Positions 1 through 14,081 are shown, counted from the first letter of the stretch. The stretch is DNA of 64,000 nt from Xylocopa sonorina (GCF_050948175.1 NW_027490269.1:62001-126000), one strand, 5' to 3'. Program-made: numbers and translations. The notes: a model not told the origin generated them from the letters alone.

Positions 1-1154
1 CATTTCTATGTTTCATGATAGTATATAATATTCATTGTGCAGTGTTATGTATACCTCGTATTCACTTGAAAGGAATGTAAATATGACACTTCCTTGGTAG
101 GAACTAGCGTTTGCAGATATTTACGTATCGTAGCAATAGAGTTGTAATGCTTCTTAAATCGCGATATCGCATCTCATTTCTATGTTTCGTGACAAGATAT
201 AATATTCATTGCGAAATGTGACTTATACCTCGCATACACTTCCAATGAATGTAATTGCCACACTTCCTTCCTAGTAAATAGCGTTTGCAGATGTCTACGT
301 ATCGGAGCAATAGTGTTCTAATGCTTCTTAAATCGCGATATCGCATCTCATTCCTATGTTTCATGATAATACATAATATTCATTGTGGAGTGTTATGTAC
401 ACCTCGTATTCACTTCAAAAGAATGTAAATGCGACACTTCCTTGCTAGGAAGTAGCGTTTGCAGATGTCTACGTATCGGAGCAATAGAGTTGTAATGCTT
501 CTTAAATCGTCATATCGCATCTCATTTCTACGTTTCATGATAATATATAATATTCATTGTGGTGTGTTATGTATACCTCGTATTCACTTCAAAAGAATGT
601 AAATGCGACACTTCCTTGCTAGGAAATAGCGTCTCCAGATATCTACGTATCGTAGCAATAAACTTCTAATGCATCTTAAAACGCGATATCCCATCCCATT
701 TCTATGTTTCATCATAAGATATAGTATTCATTGCGAAGTGTCATGTATAGCTCGTATTCACTTCAAAAGAATGTAAATGCGACTGTTCCATGCTAGGAAA
801 TAGCGTTTCCAGGTGTCTACGTATCGAAACAATAGAGTTCCAATGCTTCTTAAAACGTGATGTCGCATATCATTTCTATGTTTCGTGATAAGATATAATA
901 TTCATTGCGAAATGTCACGTATACCCCCATTCACTTCAGAAGAACGTAAATGCGACACTTCCTTGCTAGGAAATAGCGTTTGCAGATGTCTACGTATGGC
1001 AGCAATAGAGATCTAATGCTTCCTAAAACGCGATATCGCATCTCTCTTCTATGTTTTACGATAAGGTATAATATTCATTGCGAAGTGTCATGTATACCTC
1101 GTATTCACTTCAAAAGAATGTAAATGCGACACTTCCATGTTAGGAAATAGCGTT
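1..1154 (+). repeat. Divergent left segment of the array
   Basis: About six and a half monomers that differ from each other and from the core more than those further in. They carry CTTAAATCGCG instead of CTTAAAACGCG, GTGCAGTGTTATG or GTGGAGTGTTATG in place of GCGAAGTGTCATG, and scattered private changes such as GTCTCCAG. A 1-bp deletion gives TACCCCCATTC near 924. Similar words recur in the two-monomer island at 51435-51782 and in the right-hand segment beyond 55451, suggesting an older monomer type. No gene is visible. Confidence 0.85.
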
Positions 1155-2199
1155 TGCAGATGTCTACGTATCGTAGCAATAGAGTTCTAATGCTTCTCAA
1201 AACGCGATATAGCATCTCACTTCTATGTTTCATGATAAGATATAATATTCATTACGAAGTGTCATGTATATCTCGTATTCACTTCAAACGAAAGTAAATG
1301 CGACACTTCCATGCTAGGAAATAGCGTTTGCAGATGTCTACGTATCGTAGCAATAGAGTTCTAATGCTTCTTAAAACGCGATATCGCATCACACTCCTAT
1401 GTTTCATGATAAGATATAATATTCATTGCGAAGTGTCATGTATACCTCGATTACACTTCACAAGAATGTAAATGCGACACTTCCTTGCTAGGAAATATTG
1501 TTTGCAGATGTCTACGTATCACAGCAATAGAGTACTAATGCTTCTTAGAACGATATGTCGTATTTCATTTCTATGTTTCGTAATAAGATACAATATTCAT
1601 TGTATAATGTTATGTTTACCTCGAATTCACTTCAGTGGAATGTAAGTGCGAAATTTCCTTGCTAGGAAATAGAGTTTGCAGGTGTCTACGTATATAGGCA
1701 ATAGAGTTCTAATGCTTCTCAAAACTCGATATAGCACCTCATTCCTATGTTTCATGATAAGATATAATATTCATTGCGAAGTGTCATGTATATCACGTAT
1801 TCACTTCAAAAGAATGTAAATGCGACACTTCCATGCTAGGAAATAGCGTTTGCAGATGTCTACGTATCGTAGCAATAGAGTTCTAATGCTTCTCAAAACG
1901 CGATATAGCACCTCATTCCTATGTTTCATGATAAGATATAATACTCATTGCGAAGTGTCATGTATACCTCGTATTCACTTCAAAAGAATGTAAATGCGAC
2001 ACTTCCATGCTAGGAAATAGCGTTTGCAGATGTCTACGTATCGCAGCAATAGAGTTCCAATGCTTCCTAAAACGCGATATCGCATCTCTCTTCTATGTTT
2101 CACGATAAGGTATAATATTCATTGCGAAGTGTCATGTATACCTCGTATTCACTTCAAAAGAATGTAAATGCGACACTTCCATGCTAGGAAATAGCGTTT

Positions 2200-4901
2200 G
2201 CAGATGTCTACGTGTCGTAGCAATAGAGTTCTAATGCTTCTTAAAACGCGATATCGCATCTCACTGCTATGTTTCATGAGAAGATGTAATACTCATTATG
2301 GAGTGTTATGTATACCTCGTACTCACTTCAAAAGAATATAATGCGACCCTTCCATCCTAGGAAATAGCGTATGCAGATGTCTACGTATCGTAGCAATAGA
2401 GTTCTAGTGCTTCTTAGAACGCGATATCGCATCTCACTTCTATGTTTCATAATAAGATATAATATACATTGCGAAGTGTCATGTATACCTCGTATTTACT
2501 TCAAAAGAACGTACATAAGACACTTCCATGCTAGGAAATAGCGTTTGCAGATGTCTACGTATCGTAGCAATAGAGCTCTAACGCTTCTCAAAACGCGATA
2601 TAGCACCACATTCCTATGTTTCATGATAAGATATAATATTCATTGCGAAGTGTCATGTATACCTCGAATTCACTTCAAAAGAATGTAAATGCGACACTTC
2701 CATGCTAGGAAATAGCGTTTGCAGATGTCTACGTATCGCAGCAATAGGGATCCAATGCTTCCTAAAACGCGATATCGCATCACTCTTCTATGTTTCATGA
2801 TAAGGTATAATATTCATTTCGAAGTGTCATGTATACCTCGTATTCACTTCAAATGAATGTAAATGCGACACTTCCATGCTAGGAAATAGCGTTTGCAGAT
2901 GTCTGCGTATCGTAGCAATAGAGTTCTAATGCTTCTTAAAACGCGATATCGCATCTCACTGCTATGTTTCATGATAAGATATAATATTCATTATGGAGTG
3001 ATATGTATACCTCGTACCCGCTTCAAAAGAATGTAAGTGCGACCCTTCGATGCTAGGGAATAGCCTTTGCAAATGTCTACGTATCGTAGCAATAGAATTC
3101 TAATGCTTCTTAAAACGCGATATCGCATCTCACTGCTATGTTTCATGAGAAGATATAATATTCATTATGGAGTGTTATGTATACCTCGTACTCACTTCAA
3201 AAGAATGTAAATGCGACCCTCCCATCCTAGGAAATAGCGTTTGCAGATGTCTACGTATCGTAGCAATAGAGTTCTAATGCTTCTTAAAACGAGATGTCGC
3301 ATCTCATCTCTATGTTTCATGATCAGATATAATATTCATTGCGAAGTGTCATGTATACCTCGTATTCACTTCTAAAGGATGTAAATGCGACACTTCCTTG
3401 CTAGGAAATAGCGTTTCCTGATGACTACGTGTCGAAACAATAGAGTTCTAATGATTCTTAAAATGCCATATCGCATCTCACTTCTATGTTTCATGAGAAG
3501 ATATAATATTCATTGCGAAGTGTCATGTATACCTCGTATTCACTTCAAAAGAATGTAAATGCGACACTTCCATGCTAGGAAATAGCGTTTGCAGATGTCT
3601 ACGTATCGCAGCAATAGAGATCCAATGCTTCCTAAAACGCGATATCGCATCACTCTTCTATGTTTCATGATAAGGTATAATATTCATTTCGAAGTGTCAT
3701 GTATACCTCGTATTCACTTCAAAAGAATGTAAATGCGACACTTCCATGCTAGGAAATAGCGTTTGCAGATGTCTACGTATCGCAGCAATAGTGTTCCAAT
3801 GCTTCCTAAAACGCGATATCGCATCTCTCTTCTATGTTTCACGATAAGGTATAATACTCATTGCGAAGTGTAATGTATACCTCGTATTCACTTCAAAAGA
3901 ATGTAAATGCGACACTTCCATGCTAGCAAATAGCGTTTGCAGATGTCTACGTATCGCAGCAATAGAGTTCCAATGCTTCCTAAAACGCGATATCGCATCT
4001 CTCTTCTATGTTTCATGATAAGGTATAATATTCATTTCGAAGTGTCATGTATACCTCGTATTCGCTTCAAAAGAATGTAAATGCGACACTTCCATGCTAG
4101 GAAATAGCTTTTGCAGATGTCTACGTATCGTGGCAATAGAGTTCTAATGCTTCTCAAAACGCGATATAGCACCCCATTCCTATGTTTCATGATAAGATAT
4201 AATACTCATTGCGAAGTGTAATGTATACCTCGTATTCACTTCAAAAGAATGTAAATGCGACACTTCCATGCTAGCAAATAGCGTTTGCAGATGTCTACGT
4301 ATCGCAGCAATAGAGTTCCAATGCTTCCTAAAACGCGATATCGCATCACTCTTCTATGTTTCATGATAAGGTATAATATTCATTGCGAAGTGTCATGTAT
4401 ATCTCGTATTCACTTCAAACGAATGTAAATGCGACACTTCCATGCTAGGAAATAGCGTTTGCAGATGTCTACGTATCGCAGCAATAGAGTTCCAATGCTT
4501 CTTAAAACGCGATATCGCATCTCACAGCTATGTTTCATGCGAAGACGTAATATTCATTATGAAGTGTTATGTATACCTCGTACTCACTTCAAAAGAATAT
4601 AATGCGACCCTTCCATCCTAGGAAATAGCGTATGCAGATGTCTACGTATCGTAGCAATAGAGTTCTAGTGCTTCTTAGAACGCGATATCGCATCTCACTT
4701 CTATGTTTCATAATAAGATATAATATACATTGCGAAGTGTCATGTATACCTCGTATTTACTTCAAAAGAACGTACATAAGACACTTCCATGCTAGGAAAT
4801 ATCGTTTGCAGATGTCTACGTATCGTAGCAATAGAGCTCTAACGCTTCTCAAAACGCGATATAGCACCATATTCCTATGTTTCATGATAAGATATAATAT
4901 A
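2200..4901 (+). repeat. 13-monomer-spaced duplication, left region (2261 bp)
   Basis: The block around 2200-2640 recurs around 4461-4901. Shared rare markers, in the same order, are: the 1-bp deletion AATATAATGCGACCC, CATCCTAGG, GCGTATGCAG, TTCTAGTGCTTCTTAGAAC, the ATACATTGCG variant, and GAACGTACATAAGAC. The spacing of the deletion is 2261 bp (2341 to 4602), or 13 monomers minus 1 bp. The later copy has a further 174-bp local duplication of the ACGTACATAAGAC monomer near 4770 and 4944. Confidence 0.8.
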
Positions 4902-7900
4902 CATTGCGAAGTGTCATGTATACCTCGTATATACTTCAAAAGAACGTACATAAGACACTTCCATGCTAGGAAATAGCGTTTGCAGATGTCTACGTATCGT
5001 AGCAATAGAGCTCTAACGCTTCTCAAAACGCGATATAGCACCACATTCCTATGTTTCATGATAAGATATAATATTCATTGCGTAGTGTCATGTATATCTC
5101 GTATTCACTTCAAACGAATGTAAATGCGACACTTCCATGCTAGGAAATAGCGTTTGCAGATGTCTACGTATCGTAGCAATGGAGTTCTAATGCTTCTTAA
5201 AACGCGATATCGCATCTCACTGCTATGTTTCATGAGAAGATGTAATATTCATTATGGAGTGTTATGTATACCTCGTACTCACTTCAAAAGAATATAATGC
5301 GACTCTTCCATCCTAGGAAATAGCGTATGCAGATGTCAACGTATCGTAGCAATAGAGTTCTAATGCTTCTTAAAACGAGATGTCGCATCTCATCTCTATG
5401 TTTCATGATCAGATATAATATTCATTGCGAAGTGTCATGTATACCTCGTATTCACTTCTAAAGGACTGTAAATGCGACACTTCCTTGCTAGGAAATAGCG
5501 TTTCCAGATGACTACGTGTCGAAACAATAGAGTTCTAATGATTCTTAAAATGCCATATCGCATCTCACTTCTATGTTTCATGATAAGATATAATATTCAT
5601 TGCGAAGTGTCATGTATATCTCGTATTCACTTCAAACGAATGTAAATGCGACACTTCCATGCTAGGAAATAGCGTTTGCAGATGTCTACGTATCGTAGCA
5701 ATAGAGTTCTAATGCTTCTCAAAACGCGATATCGCATCTCACTGCTATGTTTCATGAGAAGATATAATATTCATTGCGAAGTGTCATGTATATCTCGTAT
5801 TTACATCAAAAGAATGTAAATGCGACACTTCCATGCTAGGAAATAGCGTTTGCAGATGTCTACTTATCGCAGCAACAGAGTTCCAATGCTTACTAAAACG
5901 CGATATCGCATCACTCTTCTATGTTTCATGATAAGGTATAATATTCATTACGAAGTGTCATGTATACCTCGTATTCACTTCAAATGAATGTAAATGCGAC
6001 ACTTCCATGCTAGGAAATAGCGTTTGCAGATGTCTACGTATCGTAGCAATAGAGTTCTAATGCTTCTTAAAACGCGATATCGCATCTCACTGCTATGTTT
6101 CATGATAAGATATAATATTCATTGCGAAGTGTCATGTATATCTCGTATTCACATCAAAAGAATGTAAATGCGACACTTCCATGCTAGGAAATAGCGTTTG
6201 CAGATGTCTACTTATCGCAGCAATAGAGTTCCAATGCTTCCTAAAACGCGATATCGCATCACTCTTCTATGTTTCATGATAAGGTATAATATTCATTGCG
6301 AAGTGTCATGTATATCACGTATTCACATAAATAGAATGTAAATGCGACACTTCCATGCTAGGAAATAGCATTTGCAGATGTCTACGTATCGCAGCAATAG
6401 AGTTCTAATGCTTCTTAAAACGCGATATCGCATCTCACTGCTATGTTTCATGAGAAGATATAATATTCATTATGGAGTGTTATGTATACCCCGTACTCAC
6501 TTCAAAAGAAGGTAAATGCGACCCTTCCATCCTAGGAAATAGCGTATGCAGATGTCTACGTATCGTAGCAATAGAGTTCTAGTGCTTGTTAGAACGCGAT
6601 ATCGCATCTCACTTCTATGTTTCATGATAAGATATAATATTCATTGCGAAGTGTCATGTATGGCTCGTATTCACTTCAAAAGAACGTACATAAGACACTT
6701 CCATGCTAGGAAATAGCGTTTGCAGATGTCTACGTATCGTAGCAATAGAGCTCTAACGCTTCTCAAAACGCGATATAGCACCTCATTCCTATGCTTCATG
6801 ATAAGATATGATATTCATTGAGAAGTGTCATGTATACCTCGTATTCACTTCAAAAGAATGTAAATGCGACACTTCCATGCTAGGAAATAGCGTTTGCAGA
6901 TGTCTACGTATCGCAGCAATAGAGTTCCAATGCTTCCTAAAACGCGATATCGCATCACTCTTCTATGTTTCATGATAAGGTATAATATTCATTACGAGGT
7001 GTCATGTATACCTCGTATTCACTTCAAAAGAATGTAAATGCGACACTTCCATGCTAGGAAGTAGCGTTTGCAGATGTCTACGTATCGTAGCAATAGGGTT
7101 CTAATGCTTCTTAAAATGCGATATCGCATCACACTTCTATGTTTCATGATAAGATATAATATTCATTGCGAAGTGTCATGTATACCTCGATTTCACTTCA
7201 CAAGAATGTAAATGCGACACTTCCTTGCTAGGAAATATTGTTTGCAGATGTCTACGTATCACAGCAATAGAGTACTAGTGCTTCTTAAAACGAGATGTCG
7301 TATTTCATTTCTATGTTTCGTAATAAGATATAATATTCATTGTGTAATGTTATGTTTACCTCGAATTCACTTCAGTGGAATGCAAGTGCGAAATTTCCTT
7401 GCTAGGAAATAGATTTTGCAGGTGTCTACGTATATATGCAATAGAGTTCTAATGCTTCTCAAAACTCGATATAGCACCTCATTCCTATGTTTCATGATAA
7501 GATATAATATTCATTGCGAAGTGTCATGTATATCACGTATTCACATAAATAGAATGTAAATCCGACACTTCCATGCTAGGAAATAGCGTTTGCAGATGTC
7601 TACGCATCGCAGCAATAGAGTTCCAATGCTTCCTAAGACGCGATTTCGCATCTCTCTTCTATGTTTCACGATAAGGTATAATATTCATTGCGAAGTGTCA
7701 TGTATACCTCGTATTCACTTCAAAAGAATGTAAATGCGACACTTCCATGCTAGGAAATAGCGTTTGCAGATGTCTACGTATCGTAGCAATAGAGTTCTAA
7801 TGCTTCTCAAAACGCGATATTGCACCTCATTCCTATGTTTCATGATAAGATATAATATTCATTGCGAAGTGTCATGTATACCTCGTATTCACTTCAAATG

Positions 7901-8562
7901 AATGTAAATGCGACACTTCCATGCTAGGAAATAGCGTTTGCAGATGTCTAAGTATCGCAGCAATAGAGATCCAATGCTTCCTAAAACGCGATATCGCATC
8001 ACTCTTCTATGTTTCATGATAAGGTATAATATTCATTGCGAGGTGTCATGTATACCTCGTATTCACTTCAAATGAATGTAAATGCGACACTTCCATGCTA
8101 GGAAATAGCGTTTGCAGATGTCTGCGTATCGTAGCAATAGAGTTCTAATGCTTCTTAAAACGCGATATCGCATCTCACTGCTATGTTTCATGATAAGATA
8201 TAATATCCATTATGGAGTGATATGTATACCTCGTACCCGCTTCAAAAGAATGTAAGTGCGACCCTTCGATGCTAGGGAATAGCCTTTGCAAACGTCTACG
8301 TATCGTAGCAATAGAATTCTAATGCTTCTTAAAACGCGATATCGCATCTCACTGCTATGTTTCATGAGAAGATATAATATTCATTATGGAGTGTTATGTA
8401 TACCTCGTACTCATTTCAAAAGAATGTAAATGCGACCCTCCCATCCTAGGAAATAGCGTTTTCAGATGCCTACGTATCGTAGCAATAGAGTACTAATGCT
8501 TCTTAAAACGAGATGTCGCATCTCATTTCTATGTTTCATGATCAGATATAATATTCATTGCG
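2752..8562 (+). repeat. Long-range duplicated block, about 30 monomers apart
   Basis: Roughly 2752-3343 and 7971-8562 share an ordered set of rare markers: GTCTGCGTATCG, ATTATGGAGTGATATG, GTACCCGCTTC, GACCCTTCGATGC, AGGGAATAGCC, CTTTGCAAA(T/C)GTC, AATAGAATTC, CGACCCTCCCATCC and CATGATCAGATATAAT. The offset is 5219 bp, which is 30 monomers minus 1, as predicted by the intervening indels. A separate piece with TCTAAAGGA, CGTTTCC and ATGACTACGTGTCGAAAC recurs 12 monomers apart (near 3380-3480 and 5460-5570). Confidence 0.8.
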
Positions 8563-9598
8563 AAGTGTCATGTATACCCCGTATTCACATCAAAAGAATG
8601 TAAATGCGACACTTCCATGCTAGGAAATAGCGTTTGCAGATGTCTACGTATCGCAGCAATAGTGTTCTAATGCTTCTTAAAACGCGATATCGCATCTCAC
8701 TGCTATGTTTCATGAGAAGATATAATATTCATTATGGAGTGTTATGTATACCTCGTACTCACTTCAAAAGAATGTAAAGGCGACCATTCCATCCTAGGAA
8801 ATAGCGTATGCATATGTCTACGTATCGTAGCAATAGAGTTCTAGTGCTTCTTAGAACGCGATATCGCATCTCACTTCTATGCTTCATGATAAGATATAAT
8901 ATTCATTGCGAAGTGTCATGTATACCTCGTATTCACTTCAAAAGAATGTAAATGCAACACTTCCATGGTAAGAAGTAGCGTTTGCAGATGTCTACGTATC
9001 GTAGCAATAGAGTTCTAATGCTTCTTAAAACGCGATATCGCATCTCACTGCTATGTTTCATGATATGATATAATATTCATCGCGAAGTGTCATGTAAACC
9101 TCGTATTCACTTCAAAAGAATGTAAATGCGACACTTCCATGCTAGGAAGTAGCGTTTGCAGATGTCTACGTATCGTAGCAATAGGGTTCTAATGCTTCTT
9201 AAAATGCGATATCGCATCACACTTCTATGTTTCATGATAAGATATAATATTCATTGCGAAGTGTCATGTATACCTCGATTTCACTTCACAAGAATGTAAA
9301 TGCGACACTTCCTTGCTAGGAAATATTGTTTGCAGATGTCTACGTATCACAGCAATATAGTACTAATGCTTCTTAAAACGAGATGTCGTATTTCACTTCT
9401 ATGTTTCGTAATAAGATATAATATTCATTGTGTAATGTTATGTTTGCCTCGAATTCACTTCAGTGGAATGTAAGTGCGAAATTTCCTTGCTAGGAAATAG
9501 GGTTTGCAGGTGTCTACGTATATAGGCAATAGAGTTCTAATGCTTCTCAAAACTCGATATAGCACCTCATTCCTATGTTTCATGATAAGATATAATAC
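7015..9598 (+). repeat. 12-monomer-spaced duplication (2088 bp)
   Basis: The blocks at about 7015-7510 and 9103-9598 match at an exact 2088-bp offset. Shared markers are AGGAAGTAGCG, AATAGGGTTC, TTAAAATGCG, CTCGATTTCACTTCACAAG, GGAAATATTGTTTGC, the GAGATGTCGTATTTC monomer and the following TATATA monomer. The first copy reads GTATATATGCA where the second reads GTATATAGGCA. The arrangement also occurs once more, less precisely, near 1440-1740. Confidence 0.8.
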
Positions 9599-10896
9599 TC
9601 ATTGCGAAGTGTCATGTATACCTCGTATTCACTTCAAAAGAATGTAAATGCGACACTTCCATGCTAGGAAATAGCGTTTGCAGATGTCTACGTATCGCAG
9701 CAATAGAGTTCCAATGCTTCCTAAAACGCGATATCGCATCTCTCTTCCATGTTTCACGATAAGGTATAATATTCATTGCGAAGTGTCATGTATACCTCGT
9801 ATTCACATCAAAAGAATGTAAATGCGACACTTCCATGCCAGGAAATAGCGTTTGCAGATGTCTACGTATCGCAGCAATAGAGTTCCAATGCTTCCTAAAA
9901 CGCGATATCGCATCACTCTTCTATGTTTCATGATAAGGTATAATATTCATTACGAGGTGTCATGTATACCTCGTATTCACTTCAAATGAATGTAAATGCG
10001 ACACTTCCATGCTAGGAAATAGCGTTTGCAGATGTCTACGTATCGTAGCAATAGAGCTCTAATGCTTCTCAAAACGCGATATAGCACCTCATTCCTACGT
10101 TTCATGATAAGATATAATATTCATTGCGAAGTGTCATGTATACCTCGTATTCAATTCAAAAGATTGTAAATGCGACACTTCCATGCTAGGAAGTAGGGTT
10201 TGCAGATGTCTACGTATCGTAGCAATAGAGTTCTAATGCTTCTTAAAATGCGATATAGCACCTCATTCCTATGTTTCATGATGAGATATAATATTCATTG
10301 CGAAGTGTCACGTATACCTCGTATTCACTACAAAAGAATGTAAATGCGACACTTCCATGCTAGGAAATATTGTTTGAAGATGTCTACGTATCGCAGCAAT
10401 AGAGATCCAATGCTTCCTAAAACGCGATATCGCATCACTCTTCTATGTTTCATGATAAGGTATAATATTCATTGCGAAGTGTCATGTATACCTCGTATTC
10501 ACTTCAAAAGAATGTAAATGCGACACTTCCATGCTAGGAAATAGGGTTTGCAGATGTCTACGTATCGTAGCAATAGAGTCCTAATGCTTCTCAAAACGCG
10601 ATATAGCACCTCATTCCTATGTTTCATGATGAGATATAATATTCATTGCGAAGTGTCACGTATACCTCGAATTCACTTCAAAAGAATGTAAATGCGATAC
10701 TTCCATGCTAGGAAATAGCGTTTGCAGATGTCTACGTATCGCAGCAATAGAGATCCAATGCTTCCTAAAACGCGATATCGCATCACTCTTCTATGTTTCA
10801 TGATAAGGTATAATATTCATTACGAAGTGTCATGTATACCTCGTATTCACTTCAAATGAATGTAAATGCGACACTTCCATGCTAGGAAATAGCGTT

Positions 10897-11064
10897 TGCA
10901 GATGTCTACGTATCGTAGAGTTCTAGTGCTTCTTAGAACGCGATATGGCATCTCACTTCTATGTTTCATGATAAGATATAATATTCATTGCGAAGTGTCA
11001 TGTATACCTCGTATTCACTTCAAAAGAATGTAAATGCGACACTTCCATGCTAGGAAGTGGCGTT
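10897..11064 (+). repeat. Short 168-bp monomer with a 6-bp deletion
   Basis: CGTATCGTAGAGTTCTAG replaces the normal CGTATCGTAGCAATAGAGTTCTAG, removing six bases near 10918 and giving a 168-bp monomer. This is the largest indel in the window. The identical deletion occurs in the monomer at 46920-47087, with matching neighbours, so the two copies are related by descent. Confidence 0.9.
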
Positions 11065-11297
11065 TGCAGATGTCTACGTATCGTAGCAATAGGGTTCTAA
11101 TGCTTCTTAAAATGCGATATCGCATCACACTTCTATGATTCATGATAAGATATAATATTCATTTGAAGTGTCATGTATACCTCGATTTCACTTCACAAGA
11201 ATGTAAATGCGACACTTCCTTGCAAGTAAATATTGTTTGCGGATGTCTACGTATCGCAGCAATAGAGATCCAATGCTTCCTAAAACGCGATATCGCA

Positions 11298-14081
11298 TCA
11301 CTCTTCTATGTTTCATGATAAGGTATAATATTCATTACGAAGTGTCATGTATACCTCGTATTCACTTCAAATGAATGTAAATGCGACACTTCCATGCTAG
11401 GATATAGCGTCTGCAGATGTCTACGTATCGCAGCAATAGAGTTCCAATGCTTCCTAAAACGCGATATCGCATCTCTCTTCTAAGTTTCATGAGAAGGTAT
11501 AATATTCATTGCGAAGCGTCATGTATACCTCGTATTCACTTCACAAGAATGTAAATGCGACACTTCCTTGCTAGGAAATATTGTTTGCAGATGTCTACGT
11601 ATCATAGCAATAGAGTACTAATGCTTCTTAAAACGAGATGTCGTATTTCATTTCTATGTTTCGTAATAAGATATAATATTCATTGTGTAATGTTATGTAT
11701 ACCTCGTATTCACTTCAGAGGAATGTAAGTGTGAAATTTCCTTGCTAGAAAATAGAGTTTGCAGATGTCTACGTATATAGGCAGTAGAGTGCTAATGCTT
11801 CTCAAAACTCGATATAGCACCTCATCCCTATGTTTCATGATAAGATATAATATTCATTGCGAAGTGTCATGTATATCTCGTATTCACATCAAAAGAATGT
11901 AAATGCGACACTTCCATGCTAGGAAATAGCGTTTGCAGGTGTCTACGTATCGCAGCAATAGAGTTCCAATGCTTCCTAAAACGCGATATCGCATCTCTCT
12001 TCTATGTTTCATGAGAAGGTATAATATTCATTGCGAAGCGTCATGTATACCTCGTATTCACTTCAAATGAATGTAAATGCGACACTTCCATGCTAGGAAA
12101 TAGCGTTTGCAGATGTCTACGTATCGCAGCAATAGAGATCCAATGCTTCCTAAAACGCGATATCGCATCACTCTTCTATGTTTCATGATAAGGTATAATA
12201 TTCATTACGAAGTGTCATGTATACCACGTATTCACTTCAAATGAATGTAAATGCGACACTTCCATGCTAGGAAATAGCGTTTGCAGATGTCTGCGTATCG
12301 CAGCAATAGAGTTCTAATGCTTCTTAAAACGAGATGTCGCAACTCATTCCTATGTTTCATGATAAGGTATAATATTCATTTCGATGTGTCATGTATACCT
12401 CGTATTCACTTCAAATGAATGAAAATGCGACACTTCCATGCGAGGAAATAGCGTTTGCAGATGTCTACGTATCGTAGCAATAGAGTTCTAATGCTTCTTA
12501 AAACGCGATATCGCATCTCACTGCTATGTTTCATGAGAAGATATAATATCCATTATGGAGTGCTATGTATACCTCGTACTCACTTCAAACGAATGTAAAT
12601 GCGACCCTTCCATCCTAGGAAATAGCGTTTGCAGATGTCTACGTATCGTAGCAATAGAGTGCTAGTGCTTCTTAGAACGCGATATCGCATCACTCTTCTA
12701 TGTTTCATGATAAGGTATAATATTCATTACGAAGTGTCATGTATACCTCGTATTCACTTCAAATGAATGTAAATGCGACACTTCCATGCTAGGATATAGC
12801 GTCTGCAGATGTCTACGTATCGCAGCAATAGAGTTCCAATGCTTCCTAAAACGCGATATCGCATCTCTCTTCTAAGTTTCATGAGAAGGTATAATATTCA
12901 TTGCGAAGCGTCATGTATACCTCGTATTCACTTCACAAGAATGTAAATGCGACACTTCCTTGCTAGGAAATATTGTTTGCAGATGTCTACGTATCATAGC
13001 AATAGAGTACTAATGCTTCTTAAAACGAGATGTCGTATTTCATTTCTATGTTTCGTAATAAGATATAATATTCATTGTGTAATGTTATGTATACCTCGTA
13101 TTCACTTCAGAGGAATGTAAGTGCGAAATTTCCTTGCTAGAAAATAGAGTTTGCAGATGTCTACGTATATAGGCAGTAGAGTGCTAATGCTTCTCAAAAC
13201 TCGATATAGCACCTCATCCCTATGTTTCATGATAAGATATAATATTCATTGCGAAGTGTCATGTATATCTCGTATTCACATCAAAAGAATGCAAATGCGA
13301 CACTTCCATGCTAGGAAATAGCGTTTGCAGGTGTCTACGTATCGCAGCAATAGAGTTCCAATGCTTCCTAAAACGCGATATCGCATCTCTCTTCTATGTT
13401 TCATGAGAAGGTATAATATTCATTGCGAAGCGTCATGTATACCTCGTATTCACTTCAAATGAATGTAAATGCGACACTTCCATGCTAGGAAATAGCGTTT
13501 GCAGATGTCTACGTATCGCAGCAATAGAGATCCAATGCTTCCTAAAACGCGATATCGCATCACTCTTCTATGTTTCATGATAAGGTATAATATTCATTAC
13601 GAAGTGTCATGTATACCACGTATTCACTTCAAATGAATGTAAATGCGACACTTCCATGCTAGGAAATAGCGTTTGCAGATGTCTGCGTATCGCAGCAATA
13701 GAGTTCTAATGCTTCTTAAAACGAGATGTCGCAACTCATTCCTATGTTTCATGATAAGGTATAATATTCATTTCGATGTGTCATGTATACCTCGTATTCA
13801 CTTCAAATGAATGAAAATGCGACACTTCCATGCGAGGAAATAGCGTTTGCAGATGTCTACGTATCGTAGCAATAGAGTTCTAATGCTTCTTAAAACGCGA
13901 TATCGCATCTCACTGCTATGTTTCATGAGAAGATATAATATCCATTATGGAGTGCTATGTATACCTCGTACTCACTTCAAACGAATGTAAATGCGACCCT
14001 TCCATCCTAGGAAATAGCGTTTGCAGATGTCTACGTATCGTAGCAATAGAGTGCTAGTGCTTCTTAGAACGCGATATCGCA
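11298..14081 (+). repeat. 8-mer higher-order repeat, two near-identical 1392-bp copies
   Basis: Copy 1 is about 11298-12689 and copy 2 about 12690-14081. The TATATAGG monomer recurs at 11771, 13163 and 14555, exactly 1392 bp (8 x 174) apart each time. Comparing the copies by eye I saw only a few differences, for example GTAAGTGTGAAA against GTAAGTGCGAAA and AATGTAAATG against AATGCAAATG. Shared odd markers include GGATATAGCGTCTGC, TCTAAGTTTCATGAG and CTCATCCCTATG. The junction is visible near 12690, where TTAGAACGCGATATCGCAT switches into CACTCTTC. Part of the unit continues after 14081 as a third, divergent copy. Confidence 0.9.
11586..11933 (+). repeat. Two-monomer cassette: GTAATAAG monomer plus TATATAGG monomer
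   Basis: The first monomer (11586-11759) has ATAGCAATAGAGTACTAATG, GAGATGTCGTATTTC, TTCGTAATAAG, TTGTGTAATGTTATG and GTGCGAAATTTCC (GTGTGAAATTTCC in this copy). The second (11760-11933) has GTATATAGGCAGTAGAG and CTCGATATAGCACC. They travel together. The TATATAGG-type monomer, counting one TATATATG form, starts its ACGTATAT near 1688, 7428, 9516, 11771, 13163, 14555, 19254, 21343, 21865, 24129, 24999, 25870, 28306, 29176, 31438, 33701, 35268, 37182, 39097, 41361, 43277, 43972, 45887, 50228 and 52489. GTATAATAGC forms occur near 49707 and 54925. Both monomers lack the intact 10-bp palindrome. Confidence 0.9.

Larger units (their letters stand above)
1155..11297 (+). repeat. Left patchwork of monomers with old higher-order duplications
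   Basis: About 58 monomers of mixed class, moderately diverged. The indels I could place are: -1 near 2339, 4600 and 5297 (all AATATAATGCGAC in place of AATGTAAATGCGAC), +1 near 5465 (GGACTGTAAATG), -6 near 10918, and -1 near 11163 (TTCATTTGAAG). No clean tandem higher-order unit dominates. Instead several blocks recur at 12-, 13- and 30-monomer distances, listed separately. The two overlapping open frames near 4632-5059 and one at 7212-7412 are chance products of the repeat. Confidence 0.85.

Noticed and set aside
4632..5059. Two overlapping open frames on opposite strands (114 and 100 codons)
   Set aside because: Each is two tandem copies of the monomer translated, with a near-repeat of the same peptide. 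They stay open only because two usual stop codons are mutated (GAACGTACATAAGAC and GGAAATATCG). No start context, domain or codon pattern supports a gene.
7212..7412. Open frame of 66 codons
   Set aside because: It is a translation of one GTAATAAG-class monomer and its neighbour, and ends at the next ordinary repeat stop. The same frame is closed in sister copies.
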